Assembly (NCBI GenBank): GCA_019750335.1
Contig: JAIEOQ010000009.1
Span: 1 to 64,000 of the forward strand
Source: Candidatus Obscuribacterales bacterium
GTDB taxonomy: Bacteria > Cyanobacteriota > Vampirovibrionia > Obscuribacterales > Obscuribacteraceae
Direction of reading: 5' to 3'
Length of the DNA: 64,000 nucleotides
The position numbers and the translations under genes are program-made. Numbering within the stretch: the stretch's first letter is position 1; each line of letters opens with the position of its first letter. Below are positions 7,665 to 17,233 of this stretch, piece after piece. The notes under the pieces were generated by a model that was not told where the DNA came from, did not search any database, and saw nothing but the letters and a program-made list of their open reading frames with translations.

Positions 7665-8863
7665 GTTGTTTTTGATTTTAGCTCTTTAATAGCTTGAGTC
7701 AGGGAGCGAATTTCGTCCGGGATCTCTGTTGCTGTCTGGCAGCTGGCTTTAATGAATTCAGCAAAACCAACTTTGTCGAATTTGCCCAACGCTCTGTTTT
7801 TCCAAATCCGATCAAGAGCAAAAGTTCTCCGTTCTTCTGGTAAAAAATCTTGCCCCGAAATTAAGCCGCCAGAGGCTAAAGTTTGTAGATAGGAGTTCAA
7901 GAGTTTAACCAGAAAGTTTATTTCAAAAGTATCTTCTATCTCTCCGGTTCGCCAGACGAAGAGGCGATCGTGTGGACGAAGTATGTCTTTGATTGTATTG
8001 ATTTTTTCTTCAGCGTCGTTATCCAACACAAGCAAGACCGGAATTCGACAAATATCGCGTAAGATCAAATAGCGGCGTTCTAGTTGGTTAGTGCCTCCGC
8101 AAGGAATTACTAAAATTCCGCTGGCTGTGAAATCAAATCTGTCGAGTTGAGCAAAATGAGGCAATAAAATTGCTTCGGTCGGACCTTCAACCAGAATCAC
8201 CATCTCCGGCTGGAAGCTGGCAGGTAATTTCGCTCGTGATTTGGTTAGCAGCTGGTCCAAGGTTGTGCAGCATTTCATGAAATCATCGGCCGTAAGGGAA
8301 TCGGGCATTTCACTGCAAACGCGTAAAGCGCGCCCGGCAAAAACTGCTAAGGGATCCTTGTCCCAAGGCCCGTTCATGCTCAGGCAAGACCAATTCGGGC
8401 AAGCACGCCAAGAGTGTTCTAGCCAAGCTTGTTGCGAGCTAGTCAACTCCATTCTTTGTACGATCTGATTTAAGAAACCGGCATCGTCTTCGTTGACTAT
8501 TTCTGAGCTGTATTCCGGCGGCAGAGAAAGGTACCAAGTGTCGAAGGCGGCTGGCTCATAAGTGCGAAAATCTCGTAAAGCGAGAAAAAGATTGAAAATT
8601 CTCGACTGCTTTAGTGACTGTTCGTTGTTTGGACCAAAACGCTGACAAAAAATCTTTTCTTGTTCTGAAAGTGGCGCTTCTAAAAAATCTTTTGGTTTTA
8701 ATTTATCGCTCTTAAATTGCTTGAGCAGCAGATTAACGAGTTTGTCCCAGCGATTATCCGGACTGTCAAAAACCAAATAGCGTTGCAGGCAGGACCAAAG
8801 CTGTTCATGGCTGGGAGCCTGAGGCTGACCCGAGCGAGCAGTGGTTTCCTTTTTGGTGTTCAA
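7661..8863 (-). CDS. OLD-type TOPRIM nuclease-like protein without an ATPase domain
   Basis: In this 400-residue protein residues 1-215 are mostly helical and unrecognised. Residues about 220-315 form a TOPRIM domain like that of OLD-family nucleases: MVILVEGPTEAILLPHF (Glu226, Glu230), the strand VIPCGGTNQ, VLLVLDNDAEE (Asp281, Asp283) and RTGEIEDTFEI (Glu308, Glu310). These acidic residues would bind divalent metal for phosphodiester cleavage. Classical OLD proteins put an ABC-type ATPase before TOPRIM. Here no Walker A (GxxxxGK) is seen, so this is a stand-alone or differently regulated form. It overlaps a membrane-protein gene by 4 bp. DNA repair, tRNA cleavage or phage defence are all possible; TOPRIM assignment is fairly firm, function is not. 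Confidence 0.78.
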   Translation of the reverse strand: MNTKKETTARSGQPQAPSHEQLWSCLQRYLVFDSPDNRWDKLVNLLLKQFKSDKLKPKDFLEAPLSEQEKIFCQRFGPNNEQSLKQSRIFNLFLALRDFRTYEPAAFDTWYLSLPPEYSSEIVNEDDAGFLNQIVQRMELTSSQQAWLEHSWRACPNWSCLSMNGPWDKDPLAVFAGRALRVCSEMPDSLTADDFMKCCTTLDQLLTKSRAKLPASFQPEMVILVEGPTEAILLPHFAQLDRFDFTASGILVIPCGGTNQLERRYLILRDICRIPVLLVLDNDAEEKINTIKDILRPHDRLFVWRTGEIEDTFEINFLVKLLNSYLQTLASGGLISGQDFLPEERRTFALDRIWKNRALGKFDKVGFAEFIKASCQTATEIPDEIRSLTQAIKELKSKTT

Positions 8864-9004
8864 ACTCGGAATTTACCTGGAACTGGAAGCAGAGACATCC
8901 TACCATGGACTGTTAAGTTCGTAACGGTGTGCCGGTCTCTCGTGAAAATCCCCTATGCCTTTTAGATTAAAACAGGCAAAATAACTGTTTCAGTAGGAAA
9001 TCTT

Positions 9005-10408
9005 ATGAGCGGGTCGTCAATATCTGAGCCGGAAACTTTTCAGGAGGAAGTTAAGCTTTCACCAGAAGACGAACTTATTACGAAAGGTTCGTTATATAAA
9101 GCCATTTGGCAGCTTTCTTGGCCTTTGTACATAAACATGATGACCATTGCCCTGACCGGCTTTTCGGAAGTTTGGGTAGGTGGGCAATTAGGTTCAAGCG
9201 CTCAAGCGGCAATTGGTCTTGGCGGTCAGATTTGGTTCTTTACTGTAATTTTGGTTGTCGCTTTATCTTCCGGGACAAATGCGCTTGTCAGCCGTTTCTG
9301 GGGCGCTGGCGATCGGGGTCAAGCGATAGTTGCTGCGCGGCAATCACTTTTCTTTTCTGTTTTATTCGGTTTATTTGTGATGACTTGCGGACTTTTATGG
9401 TGCCGCCCGCTTTTGCGTGCTTTAGGAGCCAGCCCGGAAGTGGAAGCTCTTGGTTGGGAATTTCTTAAATATGACATGCTCGGGCAGCCTTTAATCACTA
9501 TTCATTGGGTTTCCAACTCAATCTTTCGTGCTCGCGGTGATACGCGCACGCCGATGATTACCATGGCTCTTGTCGTAGCTATGGTGATTGCCCTGAATAT
9601 GACTTTGTGTATCTATCCTTTCCATTACGGAATTACTGGTTTGGGATTGTCTTGGCCGATTGCCAGCTGTTTTGGTGTGGCCTTATCGCTCTATCTTTTG
9701 CGACGCGGACCATTAGGATCCTGCATGGATTTGCGCGGTCCAGGGCTATCTTACGAATGGCTTGTTCGTTTGATGAAGATTGGTATTCCGGCTTGCATAC
9801 AAGACTTGGCTTGGGTTGGAGGCAATATGGTTTTGCTTCTGATTCTGGCTAAAACGGCTAATCCGACTGCCGGTGAAGCTGCCTGGTCCATTGGTTTGCG
9901 TTTGGAAGAGATGCTTGGTGGGTTGCCGATGTGTGCTTTGGGCACCGCCGTCGGTACTATTGTCGGGCAAAACCTTGGCGCCAAAAATCCGGATCGGGCC
10001 GAGCTGGCGGGCTGGAAAGTGGCCGGGATTGCTGCTTTATATAATTGTCTTGTGGGCTGTGTGCTTTTCTTCGGCGCTAGTACTATCGCTGGTATCATGA
10101 GCCGCGACCCGCTGGTGATCAAATATTCGATTGAATATATGCAAGTAGTTGGCTTATCCCAACCGTTCGTCGCCGTATGGATTGCTTTGGTAGGCGCTAT
10201 GCACGGAGCCGGTTATACCAAAGAGCCGATGATTTTCACGGTTCTGTTATTGGTCGGTTTTCGTTTACCTTTTGCCTGGTATCTTACGGTCAACCAAAAT
10301 TTAGGACCGCTCGGTACTTGGATTAGCTTGGCCGTAAGCTCGTTTTTTGTCGGGTTGGCCATGTGCTGGCTCTTTAAGAGTAAGCGTTGGCAGTTGCAAA
10401 AAGTTTGA
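9005..10408 (+). CDS. MATE-family multidrug/metabolite exporter
   Basis: A 467-residue inner-membrane transporter with about 12 membrane helices arranged as two similar halves. A polar 30-residue N-terminus precedes LSWPLYINMMTIALTGFSEVWVGGQLGSSAQAAIGLG, a typical MATE first repeat. QPLITIHWVSNSIFRARGDTRTPM and VGTIVGQNLGAKNP are further family marks. It should use a Na+ or H+ gradient to expel organic cations or metabolites. AGGAAA stands 5 nt before the ATG. It is divergent from the TOPRIM gene (141 bp between starts), and a RadC-like gene follows. Substrate not deducible. Confidence 0.9.
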   Translation: MSGSSISEPETFQEEVKLSPEDELITKGSLYKAIWQLSWPLYINMMTIALTGFSEVWVGGQLGSSAQAAIGLGGQIWFFTVILVVALSSGTNALVSRFWGAGDRGQAIVAARQSLFFSVLFGLFVMTCGLLWCRPLLRALGASPEVEALGWEFLKYDMLGQPLITIHWVSNSIFRARGDTRTPMITMALVVAMVIALNMTLCIYPFHYGITGLGLSWPIASCFGVALSLYLLRRGPLGSCMDLRGPGLSYEWLVRLMKIGIPACIQDLAWVGGNMVLLLILAKTANPTAGEAAWSIGLRLEEMLGGLPMCALGTAVGTIVGQNLGAKNPDRAELAGWKVAGIAALYNCLVGCVLFFGASTIAGIMSRDPLVIKYSIEYMQVVGLSQPFVAVWIALVGAMHGAGYTKEPMIFTVLLLVGFRLPFAWYLTVNQNLGPLGTWISLAVSSFFVGLAMCWLFKSKRWQLQKV

Positions 10409-10488
10409 TTTCAATTTGAACTCATGGCAAGCAGATGACGTTTAAAACAATGTCGGCTGCTTCAAGCTTCTCTGTCGGGAGATTTGTC

Positions 10489-11004
10489 ATGACCAAAATG
10501 AAATCAAGCTTTCGTAACCTGCTCAAATACAATCTGCCGAAATTTAAGCTCTGTCTGGTTAAAGAAGGCGCGGACAATTTTAAGCCCTTTCCGATTCGGA
10601 CGCCGCAAGATGCTGCTTGTTATCTTGAACCGCTACAGCACGCTTCCGAAGAGCATTTTGTCAGCTTGCATTTGAATGCCAGGCATGAAGTTATCGGCTT
10701 GCATGAAGTATCTCACGGTACTGTTTCTGCCAGTCTTGTTCATCCGCGCGAAGTTTTTAAATGTGCGATTTTATCCAACAGTTACGCCCTTTTGGTCTGT
10801 CATAACCATCCTTCCGGTTCGCGGATAACAGCCAGTCGTGAAGACTTGGAAACGACCGAGCAATTAGTAAAAGCCGCGGATTTGTTAGGGATCAATTTAG
10901 TCGATCACTTGATTGTCGGACCTTCAAGACAGGTGTACAGCCTGCGCGAAAATTATCCCGAGATTTGGCAAAAAACGGCTATTGATTTTCGTCCTCCCGG
11001 ATAA
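10489..11004 (+). CDS. RadC-like JAB/MPN-domain protein
   Basis: An in-frame ATG exists at 10435, but GGGAG 8 nt upstream of the ATG at 10489 supports the shorter form (171 residues). The C-terminal 110 residues form the RadC/DUF2466 JAB domain: HFVSLHLNARHEVIGLHEV, then HPREVFKCAI, and the metal site HNHPSG...SREDLETTEQL, ending NLVDHLIVG. The N-terminal helix-hairpin-helix region of standard RadC is missing, replaced by about 45 basic residues. RadC proteins have no settled biochemical role despite their name; a metal-dependent isopeptidase or nuclease-related activity has been considered. Confidence 0.85.
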   Translation: MTKMKSSFRNLLKYNLPKFKLCLVKEGADNFKPFPIRTPQDAACYLEPLQHASEEHFVSLHLNARHEVIGLHEVSHGTVSASLVHPREVFKCAILSNSYALLVCHNHPSGSRITASREDLETTEQLVKAADLLGINLVDHLIVGPSRQVYSLRENYPEIWQKTAIDFRPPG

Positions 11005-11057
11005 GGCTGTATTATTACGGGGTAAATTATTTGGGTAAGCTCCGTTCTTTAGTGAAT

Positions 11058-11723
11058 ATGGCCAAAATTCTCGTTGTTGAAGACGATGCCGACATTCTTG
11101 ATGGAATCAAGAAAATGCTCAATTTTGAACATCATGCGGTTGAAAGCTGTAGTGATGGCGATGCCGGCTGGCACATGGTTAAGAATTACGATTTTGAATT
11201 GTTGATCTTGGACTGGGAGCTGCCAGTAAAATCCGGGGTGGAAATTTGTCGCGCTTTTCGTGCTGGCGGCGGTAAAACTCCGATCTTAATGCTGACCGGT
11301 AAAGGCAAAATTAGCGATAAGGAAGAAGGGTTGGATGCCGGTGCGGACGACTATTTAACCAAGCCTTTTGATTTGCGCGAATTGGCCGCGCGAGTGCGAG
11401 CTCTTTTGCGGCGGGCGTCCGGTTCGTCCGATAACGTTTTGCAAGCTGGCAACATCAAGCTTGATCCGGTCAAATATGAAGTGACCAAAGATGGAATGCC
11501 AGTAACTCTCTTACCGAAAGAGTTTCAATTGCTTGAATATTTTATGCGACATTGTGACGAAGTAATTGATCCACAGCTATTGCTCAATAGAGTTTGGCCT
11601 TCTGAATCCGAATCGACGATTGATGCTTTAAGAACCAGCATTAAACGGCTGCGTAAAAAGATTGATCCTGAAGGTGCGCGCATTCACACTGTACACAGTG
11701 TTGGCTACATCTTCAAAAAATAG
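11058..11723 (+). CDS. OmpR/PhoB-family response regulator
   Basis: I start it at the ATG at 11058, where the family motif MAKILVVEDDADI begins; an upstream TTG (11031) is also possible. The 221-residue protein has a receiver domain (1-118) with acidic pair Glu8/Asp9/Asp10, phospho-acceptor Asp52 (LILDWELP) and the conserved Lys in TKPFD. A winged-helix DNA-binding domain follows (about 128-220, LLPKEFQLLEYFMRHCDEV, SIKRLRKKID). The large sensor kinase 57 bp downstream is its likely partner. Target genes unknown. Confidence 0.9.
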   Translation: MAKILVVEDDADILDGIKKMLNFEHHAVESCSDGDAGWHMVKNYDFELLILDWELPVKSGVEICRAFRAGGGKTPILMLTGKGKISDKEEGLDAGADDYLTKPFDLRELAARVRALLRRASGSSDNVLQAGNIKLDPVKYEVTKDGMPVTLLPKEFQLLEYFMRHCDEVIDPQLLLNRVWPSESESTIDALRTSIKRLRKKIDPEGARIHTVHSVGYIFKK

Positions 11724-11780
11724 TTGTCAGGCGTCCGGCGCCGCTGTATTCCGGGCATATAGAGTTAGCCCGGTAGGGCT

Positions 11781-13973
11781 ATGCAGGATATTTCGACGAT
11801 GTTTGCTCGTTTGAAAATTACACAAAAAGCGCTGCTGCTCGTTTTGATACCGCTAATCTTTGAGATTGGTTTTGGTGTCACGGTAGGAGCCATGCTTCAA
11901 GAAACTGAGGCTGAAGTTCAACGTGAGCTTTGGGCTAAACGACTAATGGCTTCATACATGGTGATCAATTACTGTATCTCCGATGCAATGAAAAGCGTCA
12001 TGGGTATAGTTGCTGGCGGTGGTTTGGATTTTGTGCCCGATTACAGGCGTTCTCTGCGTCCCTTGGATGAATCTTTTCGTAAAGCAAAAGAGATTGCTAA
12101 AACTGATCCCCATGCCTTGCGCCAACTTGAAGAGATTGAAGTAACGACTGACCGTTTTCATGCGCAGATGGACCAGGTAATCGAAGCTCAAGAAAACGGC
12201 GATCAACGTAACGCTTTTGTGCAGTTTCATCATCTGAAGCCTGAGTTACGGCAGTTTACTGAACAAATTTCCGAATTGCGGGATTATGTAAGCTCTCTAC
12301 AACAAATGAGTCCTGACATTCAAAAACGGCAAAGAGAAAAGCTGAAAATAGTTCTAGTTTGCGGATTGATTTTTAATATAGTGCTAGCCATTGCGCTTAC
12401 TGTTTTATTTAACAGAGATATTGCTCGGCGTTTGAATATTCTATTGGACAACACTGCTCGTTTAGCTAACGGCCAGCCCTTGCGCCCAATGCTTGGCGGA
12501 GTTGATGAGCTTGGACTGCTGGATAAAGTTTTTCATGACATGGTCATTGCTCTTGAAGAAGCGAATGAGCGAGAGCGAGCGGTAGTTAAAAATGCGCAGG
12601 ACGTTATTTTTTCCATCGATCATGATGGCATGTTCCGGGCGGCTAACCCGGCTAGCCAGCAAGTTTTTGGCTACAGTGCCGAAGAGCTTATCGGGAAAAA
12701 CATTTTGCATTTGATCGTGCAAGCAGACAGAGAAAAAACTTTGCAGTTTTTTCATGATATGCAAAATGGTGTCACGGTACCGACTTTTGAGAATCGTTTT
12801 GTACGCAATGACGGCAAAGAAGTTTTCTTGCTTTGGTCTGCTCATTGGTCACAGAAAGATAGGCTGATGTTTTGTGTGGTTCATGATTTAAGTGAGCGAA
12901 AAGAATACGAAACCAAGCTTGTTGCCAGCGAAGCGCGCGTCCGAGCAATTATTGAGAATATGCCTTTAGGCATAATCAGCTTGGATCCACAGGGACGTAT
13001 TGAATCTGTAAATCCATCTACTGAAAATATATTTGAATTCAAATTTGATGAGCTTGAAGGAAAAAATCTTTCGATTTTGTTTACTGATCCGGCTTTGCAG
13101 ACAAGCGAAGGCTTAAGTGAATGGCTGGAGAAAACAGCGGCCGGACCACAGCTTGAAATGAAAATGTCCAAAAAGGATTCTTCAGAATTTCCGGCTGATG
13201 TATCGCTTACTGTTTTGCATTCTGCTGAAGGCAAGAAGCTGCTTTTTACAGTTCAAGATGTCAGTGCGCGGCACGAGCTTCAAAGGATTAAGCAAGAATT
13301 TTATGCCATGGTTACTCATGATTTACGCACGCCGTTGCAATCAATCGGCGGGTCTCTGACATTACTTTCAGCTGGTGCTGCCGGACAGTTGCCAGCTAAG
13401 GCTGCCGAAATGCTTTCAGTAGCTGAGCGTAATAGTCGTCGTCTGAATGAACTGATTAATGACTTACTTGATTTAGAAAAGTTGGAATCGGGCAAATTCG
13501 ATATGCTTTTTGATGACGTTGAGCTGCAAACGGTTTTTTCCAATGCGCGTGAATCGGTTGAAGCTCTGGCTAAATCTTACGAAGTGACGATTGCGATTTC
13601 TCCCGAGCCGCAAACTGTTTATGCTGATGATGATCGCTTAGTGCAAGTCCTTGTTAATTTGCTTTCTAATGCGATCAAATATTCGCCTAAAGGCAGCACC
13701 GTCAATATCGGTATGGAAAAAAATGCCGATGAAGTGAAAGTGATGGTCACGGATCAAGGTTCGGGTATTCCAGCCGCGTATCAAGACGGACTTTTTGAGC
13801 GCTTCAAGCAGGTCAATCGTCGAGAAGCTAGGCGTAAGGGCAGCACCGGCTTAGGTTTGGCTATTTGCAAAATGATGATTGAACAGCATGGCGGCAAAAT
13901 TGGTGTTCAAAGCGAAGAAGGAAAAGGTAGCACTTTCTGGTTTACGCTGCCGTTCCATCATAGCGCGACTTAG
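11781..13973 (+). CDS. Membrane-bound sensor histidine kinase with HAMP and two PAS domains
   Basis: A 730-residue kinase. TM1 at about 16-37, an extracytoplasmic helical domain of about 150 residues, TM2 at about 188-211 and HAMP (about 212-265, ARRLNILLDNTARLANGQ). Then PAS 1 (about 270-380, KNAQDVIFSIDHDGMFRAAN), PAS 2 (about 390-500, IENMPLGIISLDPQGRIESV), HisKA with phospho-acceptor His in MVTHDLRTPLQSIGG (about 510), and HATPase with N box NLLSNAIKYSP and G boxes DQGSGIP and GSTGLGLAI. It should autophosphorylate and pass phosphate to the preceding response regulator. A small dyad (CCGGGC-N11-GCCCGG, 11751-11773) lies just before its ATG. Ligand unknown. Confidence 0.92.
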   Translation: MQDISTMFARLKITQKALLLVLIPLIFEIGFGVTVGAMLQETEAEVQRELWAKRLMASYMVINYCISDAMKSVMGIVAGGGLDFVPDYRRSLRPLDESFRKAKEIAKTDPHALRQLEEIEVTTDRFHAQMDQVIEAQENGDQRNAFVQFHHLKPELRQFTEQISELRDYVSSLQQMSPDIQKRQREKLKIVLVCGLIFNIVLAIALTVLFNRDIARRLNILLDNTARLANGQPLRPMLGGVDELGLLDKVFHDMVIALEEANERERAVVKNAQDVIFSIDHDGMFRAANPASQQVFGYSAEELIGKNILHLIVQADREKTLQFFHDMQNGVTVPTFENRFVRNDGKEVFLLWSAHWSQKDRLMFCVVHDLSERKEYETKLVASEARVRAIIENMPLGIISLDPQGRIESVNPSTENIFEFKFDELEGKNLSILFTDPALQTSEGLSEWLEKTAAGPQLEMKMSKKDSSEFPADVSLTVLHSAEGKKLLFTVQDVSARHELQRIKQEFYAMVTHDLRTPLQSIGGSLTLLSAGAAGQLPAKAAEMLSVAERNSRRLNELINDLLDLEKLESGKFDMLFDDVELQTVFSNARESVEALAKSYEVTIAISPEPQTVYADDDRLVQVLVNLLSNAIKYSPKGSTVNIGMEKNADEVKVMVTDQGSGIPAAYQDGLFERFKQVNRREARRKGSTGLGLAICKMMIEQHGGKIGVQSEEGKGSTFWFTLPFHHSAT

Positions 13974-13998
13974 AAGAAGTTAATCGCCGCGTCTCTTG

Positions 13999-14022
13999 AA
14001 GTCCTACTTTACAGTAGGGCTT
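13999..14022 (+). terminator. Stem-loop between kinase and ispG, possible terminator
   Basis: A 10-bp stem (AAGTCCTACT with AGTAGGGCTT, one G-U pair) around a TTAC loop lies 25 bp after the kinase stop. No clear T-run follows, so it may be a weak terminator or a leader structure for ispG. Confidence 0.5.
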
Positions 14023-14060
14023 GATCTGCGGAAAAGGCAGTTACAATAAGCAAGTCTACG

Positions 14061-15314
14061 ATGGGGAGTTTAGCTGGCGTGTCACTAAAAGAGCGGCGCA
14101 AAACCCATAGCGTGCAGGTCGGCAATAAGTTTGTCGGATCGGCTTGGCCGATTTTGGTTCAGTCTATGACCAATACGCCGACGGAAGATCCACAAAGCAC
14201 AGCCGAACAAGTAAAAGAGCTTTGTCAGACCGGCTCTGAAATTGTGCGAATAACAGTAAATACTCCTGAGGCAGCAAAATGCGTCCCGGAAATAGTTCGA
14301 CTATTGGAACGTGACGGTGTCGAATGTCCGTTGGTCGGTGATTTTCATTACAACGGACATTCATTGCTCACGGACTTTCCTGATTGTGCCAAGCTTCTGG
14401 CTAAATACCGGATTAATCCCGGTAACGTCGGCCGAGGTAATCGCCATGACGAAAATTTCCGGCGCATGATCGATGTTGCCTTGAAATATGATAAGCCGGT
14501 TCGGATTGGTGTAAATTGGGGTTCTCTCGATCAAGATTTATTAGCCCGCTTGATGGATGAGAATGCGGCGCGTACTGTGCCGGAAGATGCGCATTCGGTG
14601 CTGATGGAGGCTATTGTTACCAGCGCTCTGGAATCAGCTAGGCTTGCCGAGTCATACGGTATGGCTTCGGATCGTATTATTCTCAGCGCAAAAGTTTCCG
14701 AAGTGCCTGATTTAATTACGGTCTATCGTAAGCTTGCCGCATCTTGCCAGTATGCCTTGCATTTAGGTTTGACCGAAGCTGGGATGGGAAGCAAAGGCAT
14801 TGTCGCTTCGGCTTCTGCTTTATCGGTGCTTCTAGCCGAAGGTATCGGTGACACGATTCGAGTCAGTTTGACGCCGGAGCCCGGAGCTAGCCGTTCTTTG
14901 GAAGTGACAGTCTGCCAACAAATTTTGCAATCTTTGGGATTGCGAGCTTTTGCTCCTCAAGTAACAGCTTGTCCTGGTTGCGGTCGTACGACCAGCACTT
15001 TATTTCAAGAGCTGGCCCAGCAAATTCAAGCTTATCTAGTCAAACAAAAACTGTCTTGGCAGGAGCAGTATGAGGGCTTTGAGGATCTAAAAGTGGCCGT
15101 AATGGGTTGTATCGTTAACGGTCCCGGTGAGTCGAAACATGCTGATATCGGTATCTCCTTGCCTGGCACAGGAGAAGATCCACGGGCGCCGGTTTTCATT
15201 GACGGCGAACATGTGACAACACTTTCCGGCGGTACTCTTGTGCCAGACTTTATCGACATACTGAATAAATATGTCGATAAGCGTTATGGCAAAAAGACAG
15301 CAGCCAAAATTTAG
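14061..15314 (+). CDS. ispG: 4-hydroxy-3-methylbut-2-enyl diphosphate synthase
   Basis: Converts methylerythritol cyclodiphosphate to HMBPP in the MEP isoprenoid pathway, using a [4Fe-4S] cluster. The 417-residue protein has the TIM-barrel opening [15 protein letters not shown], the middle NPGNVGRG, and the C-terminal cluster domain with CPGCGRT and [22 protein letters not shown], so the three Cys and the Glu ligand are present. Length matches cyanobacterial and proteobacterial single-module forms. Start is uncertain: ATG at 14061 has no visible ribosome site, whereas GGGGAG at 14063-14068 stands 10 nt before an in-frame GTG at 14079. It ends tail-to-tail with etfA, overlapping by a few bases. 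Confidence 0.95.
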   Translation: MGSLAGVSLKERRKTHSVQVGNKFVGSAWPILVQSMTNTPTEDPQSTAEQVKELCQTGSEIVRITVNTPEAAKCVPEIVRLLERDGVECPLVGDFHYNGHSLLTDFPDCAKLLAKYRINPGNVGRGNRHDENFRRMIDVALKYDKPVRIGVNWGSLDQDLLARLMDENAARTVPEDAHSVLMEAIVTSALESARLAESYGMASDRIILSAKVSEVPDLITVYRKLAASCQYALHLGLTEAGMGSKGIVASASALSVLLAEGIGDTIRVSLTPEPGASRSLEVTVCQQILQSLGLRAFAPQVTACPGCGRTTSTLFQELAQQIQAYLVKQKLSWQEQYEGFEDLKVAVMGCIVNGPGESKHADIGISLPGTGEDPRAPVFIDGEHVTTLSGGTLVPDFIDILNKYVDKRYGKKTAAKI

Positions 15315-16285
15315 TTGTTAGTTTTGCGTAGCTCTTCGGTCAATTTAGGCACGACTTCGAACATGTCACCGACAATACCGTAAGTGGCGTGTTTGAAGAT
15401 CGGTGCTTCCGGATCTTTATTGATTGCCACGATCACTTTGGAGGAGTTCATACCGGCTAGATGCTGGATCGCTCCTGAGATGCCGCAGGCAATATAAAGT
15501 TGCGGGCTGACTACTTTTCCGGTTTGTCCGACTTGTTGTTGGTGATCGATCCAGCCGGCATCGACTACGGCTCTTGATGCGCCGAGTGCGGCGCCAAGTA
15601 CGTCACAAAGATTTTGCAACAGTCCCCAGTTTTCCGGTCCTTTGATCCCGCGTCCGCCGGAAACGATAACACTGGCTTCGGACAACTCAATTTTTTGTCC
15701 GGCTGCTGCATGAGTATCGACTACTTTAGCGCGAATATTGCCGGTGCTGACAGCCAGATCTTCGACCGGTGCGTGATGTCCGTTCTCGACTTCGGTAAGG
15801 GCAAATACGTTCGGGCGCAAAGTAATGAAGGACACAGCTGAGTTGAGCTCAAATAGTCCGCGTGTTTTTCCGGAATACATCGGATGGACGACTTGCATTT
15901 TGTCGCCATTCATTTTTATTTCGGAAACGTCTGTGACGCAAGCCGCATCGAAACGTGCCGCTACCCGTGGTATCAAATCTTTGCCCATGGAAGTGTTGGC
16001 GCAAAGTACCAGGCGCGCGTCCGTTTGTTTGATTGCAGCGCTGAGAGCGGCAGCGTAGCCTTCGGTGGAATAGTTGGCGAATTCAGCTTGGTCGGCAACT
16101 AAAATTTTGTCCGGCTTACATTTGTTGACTGTTGCCGAAAGCTCTTTGATGTTATGTCCGACTAACAAAGCGCTCACCGGTTCTTTGCCGGCCGCTAAGC
16201 TGCGGGCTTCGGAAAGAGCCTCAAGGCTTGATTTTCTAATTTGGCCGTTGCGTTGCTCAATAAATACAAGTATGCCGCTCGCCAT
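15311..16285 (-). CDS. etfA: Electron transfer flavoprotein, alpha subunit
   Basis: Binds FAD and, with EtfB, carries electrons from acyl-CoA-type dehydrogenases to the quinone pool. The 324-residue protein has the N-terminal ETF fold and the C-terminal FAD domain: [53 protein letters not shown] and [12 protein letters not shown], all diagnostic. AGGAGA lies 8 nt before the ATG. It follows etfB with a 31-bp gap as an operon. The acyl-CoA dehydrogenase-like gene at 3.1 kb is a candidate partner. Confidence 0.96.
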   Translation of the reverse strand: MASGILVFIEQRNGQIRKSSLEALSEARSLAAGKEPVSALLVGHNIKELSATVNKCKPDKILVADQAEFANYSTEGYAAALSAAIKQTDARLVLCANTSMGKDLIPRVAARFDAACVTDVSEIKMNGDKMQVVHPMYSGKTRGLFELNSAVSFITLRPNVFALTEVENGHHAPVEDLAVSTGNIRAKVVDTHAAAGQKIELSEASVIVSGGRGIKGPENWGLLQNLCDVLGAALGASRAVVDAGWIDHQQQVGQTGKVVSPQLYIACGISGAIQHLAGMNSSKVIVAINKDPEAPIFKHATYGIVGDMFEVVPKLTEELRKTNN

Positions 16286-16316
16286 TTTTATTTCTCCTGG
16301 ATGAAAATGCTTGAAA

Positions 16317-17099
16317 CTAGATCACTTGCGCTTCAGTTTTCAGCAAGTTGACTAAAGTTTTGACTTGGCTGTCCGGATCGCCTTCGATCAAACGTCCTTG
16401 CGGGCGATCGGGCGGGGCGGCCATTTCGGCTAACTTAAGCGGTGCAACGCCATTGCCGACTTTGCCTGCAAGACCAAGAGCTTCCGCATTTTTTACGGTA
16501 ATCTCTTTGCGGCGAGCAGCCATAACACCTTTAATTGAAGGATATCTTGGCTCGTTCAAACCTTTCTGGGCGCTGAACACGGCAGGAAGAGTGCCTTCGA
16601 CAAGCTCATGTGCACCTTCGATCTCTCTTTCAGCTTTGAAATTGGTGCCTTCCACTTCCAGTTTGACGGTCATGGTGCATTGCGGAAGATCGAGAAGCTC
16701 GGCAAGCATGCCCGGCACTTGGCTATTGTCTCCGCCAACGCCTTGCTGACCAAGGAAAACCATGTCGTATCCGCCGTCTTTGATTGCTGCGGCCAATACT
16801 TTGGCGATGCTCAATGAGTCTAAGTTAGTGAACGCCGGATCTTGTAAATGTACGGCGCTATCGATGCCGCGAGCTAAAGAATCACGAAGAACATCGGTAG
16901 TTTCGGCTCCGCCTACGGAGAGAACGACGGTCTCGCCGCCGAGCTTCTCTTTGATTCGGAGAGCCTCTTCAATAGCAAACTCGTCATATGGACTGGTGAT
17001 GAAGCGTAGTCCGGTGAAATCAATGTTGGATTTGTCGGCTGCGACGACAATCTTTGATTCAGTGTCCGGCACAGCTTTTACGCAAACAGCTATTTTCAA
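16317..17099 (-). CDS. etfB: Electron transfer flavoprotein, beta subunit
   Basis: The start is placed at TTG (17099-17097): a near-perfect GAGGAGGT stands 7 nt before it and the product then begins with the family N-terminus (M)KIAVCVKAVPDTESKI. An upstream ATG at 17123 would add eight residues encoding the ribosome site itself. The 260-residue protein has the AMP-binding ETF-beta fold: FITSPYDEFAIEEALRIKEK, VFLGQQGVGGDNSQVPGMLAELL (ETF signature) and PRYPSIKGVMAARRKEI. First gene of etfBA. Confidence 0.96.
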   Translation of the reverse strand: MKIAVCVKAVPDTESKIVVAADKSNIDFTGLRFITSPYDEFAIEEALRIKEKLGGETVVLSVGGAETTDVLRDSLARGIDSAVHLQDPAFTNLDSLSIAKVLAAAIKDGGYDMVFLGQQGVGGDNSQVPGMLAELLDLPQCTMTVKLEVEGTNFKAEREIEGAHELVEGTLPAVFSAQKGLNEPRYPSIKGVMAARRKEITVKNAEALGLAGKVGNGVAPLKLAEMAAPPDRPQGRLIEGDPDSQVKTLVNLLKTEAQVI

Positions 17100-17233
17100 G
17101 GGACGTACCTCCTCAAAAGGCATGAAGATCCTTTACGAAAGTCTTCAATTTAATCCATATTTTGCTTGTTCGCCAAATTTTTACCAGATTCCTTAATCAG
17201 AGGAAGTAAAGGGATTCGGCATGCCAAGATGTT

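Noticed and set aside
7239..8863. Classical OLD-family defence nuclease (Gabija GajA type)
   Set aside because: The TOPRIM half fits, but there is no Walker A ATPase domain and no UvrD-like GajB partner gene.
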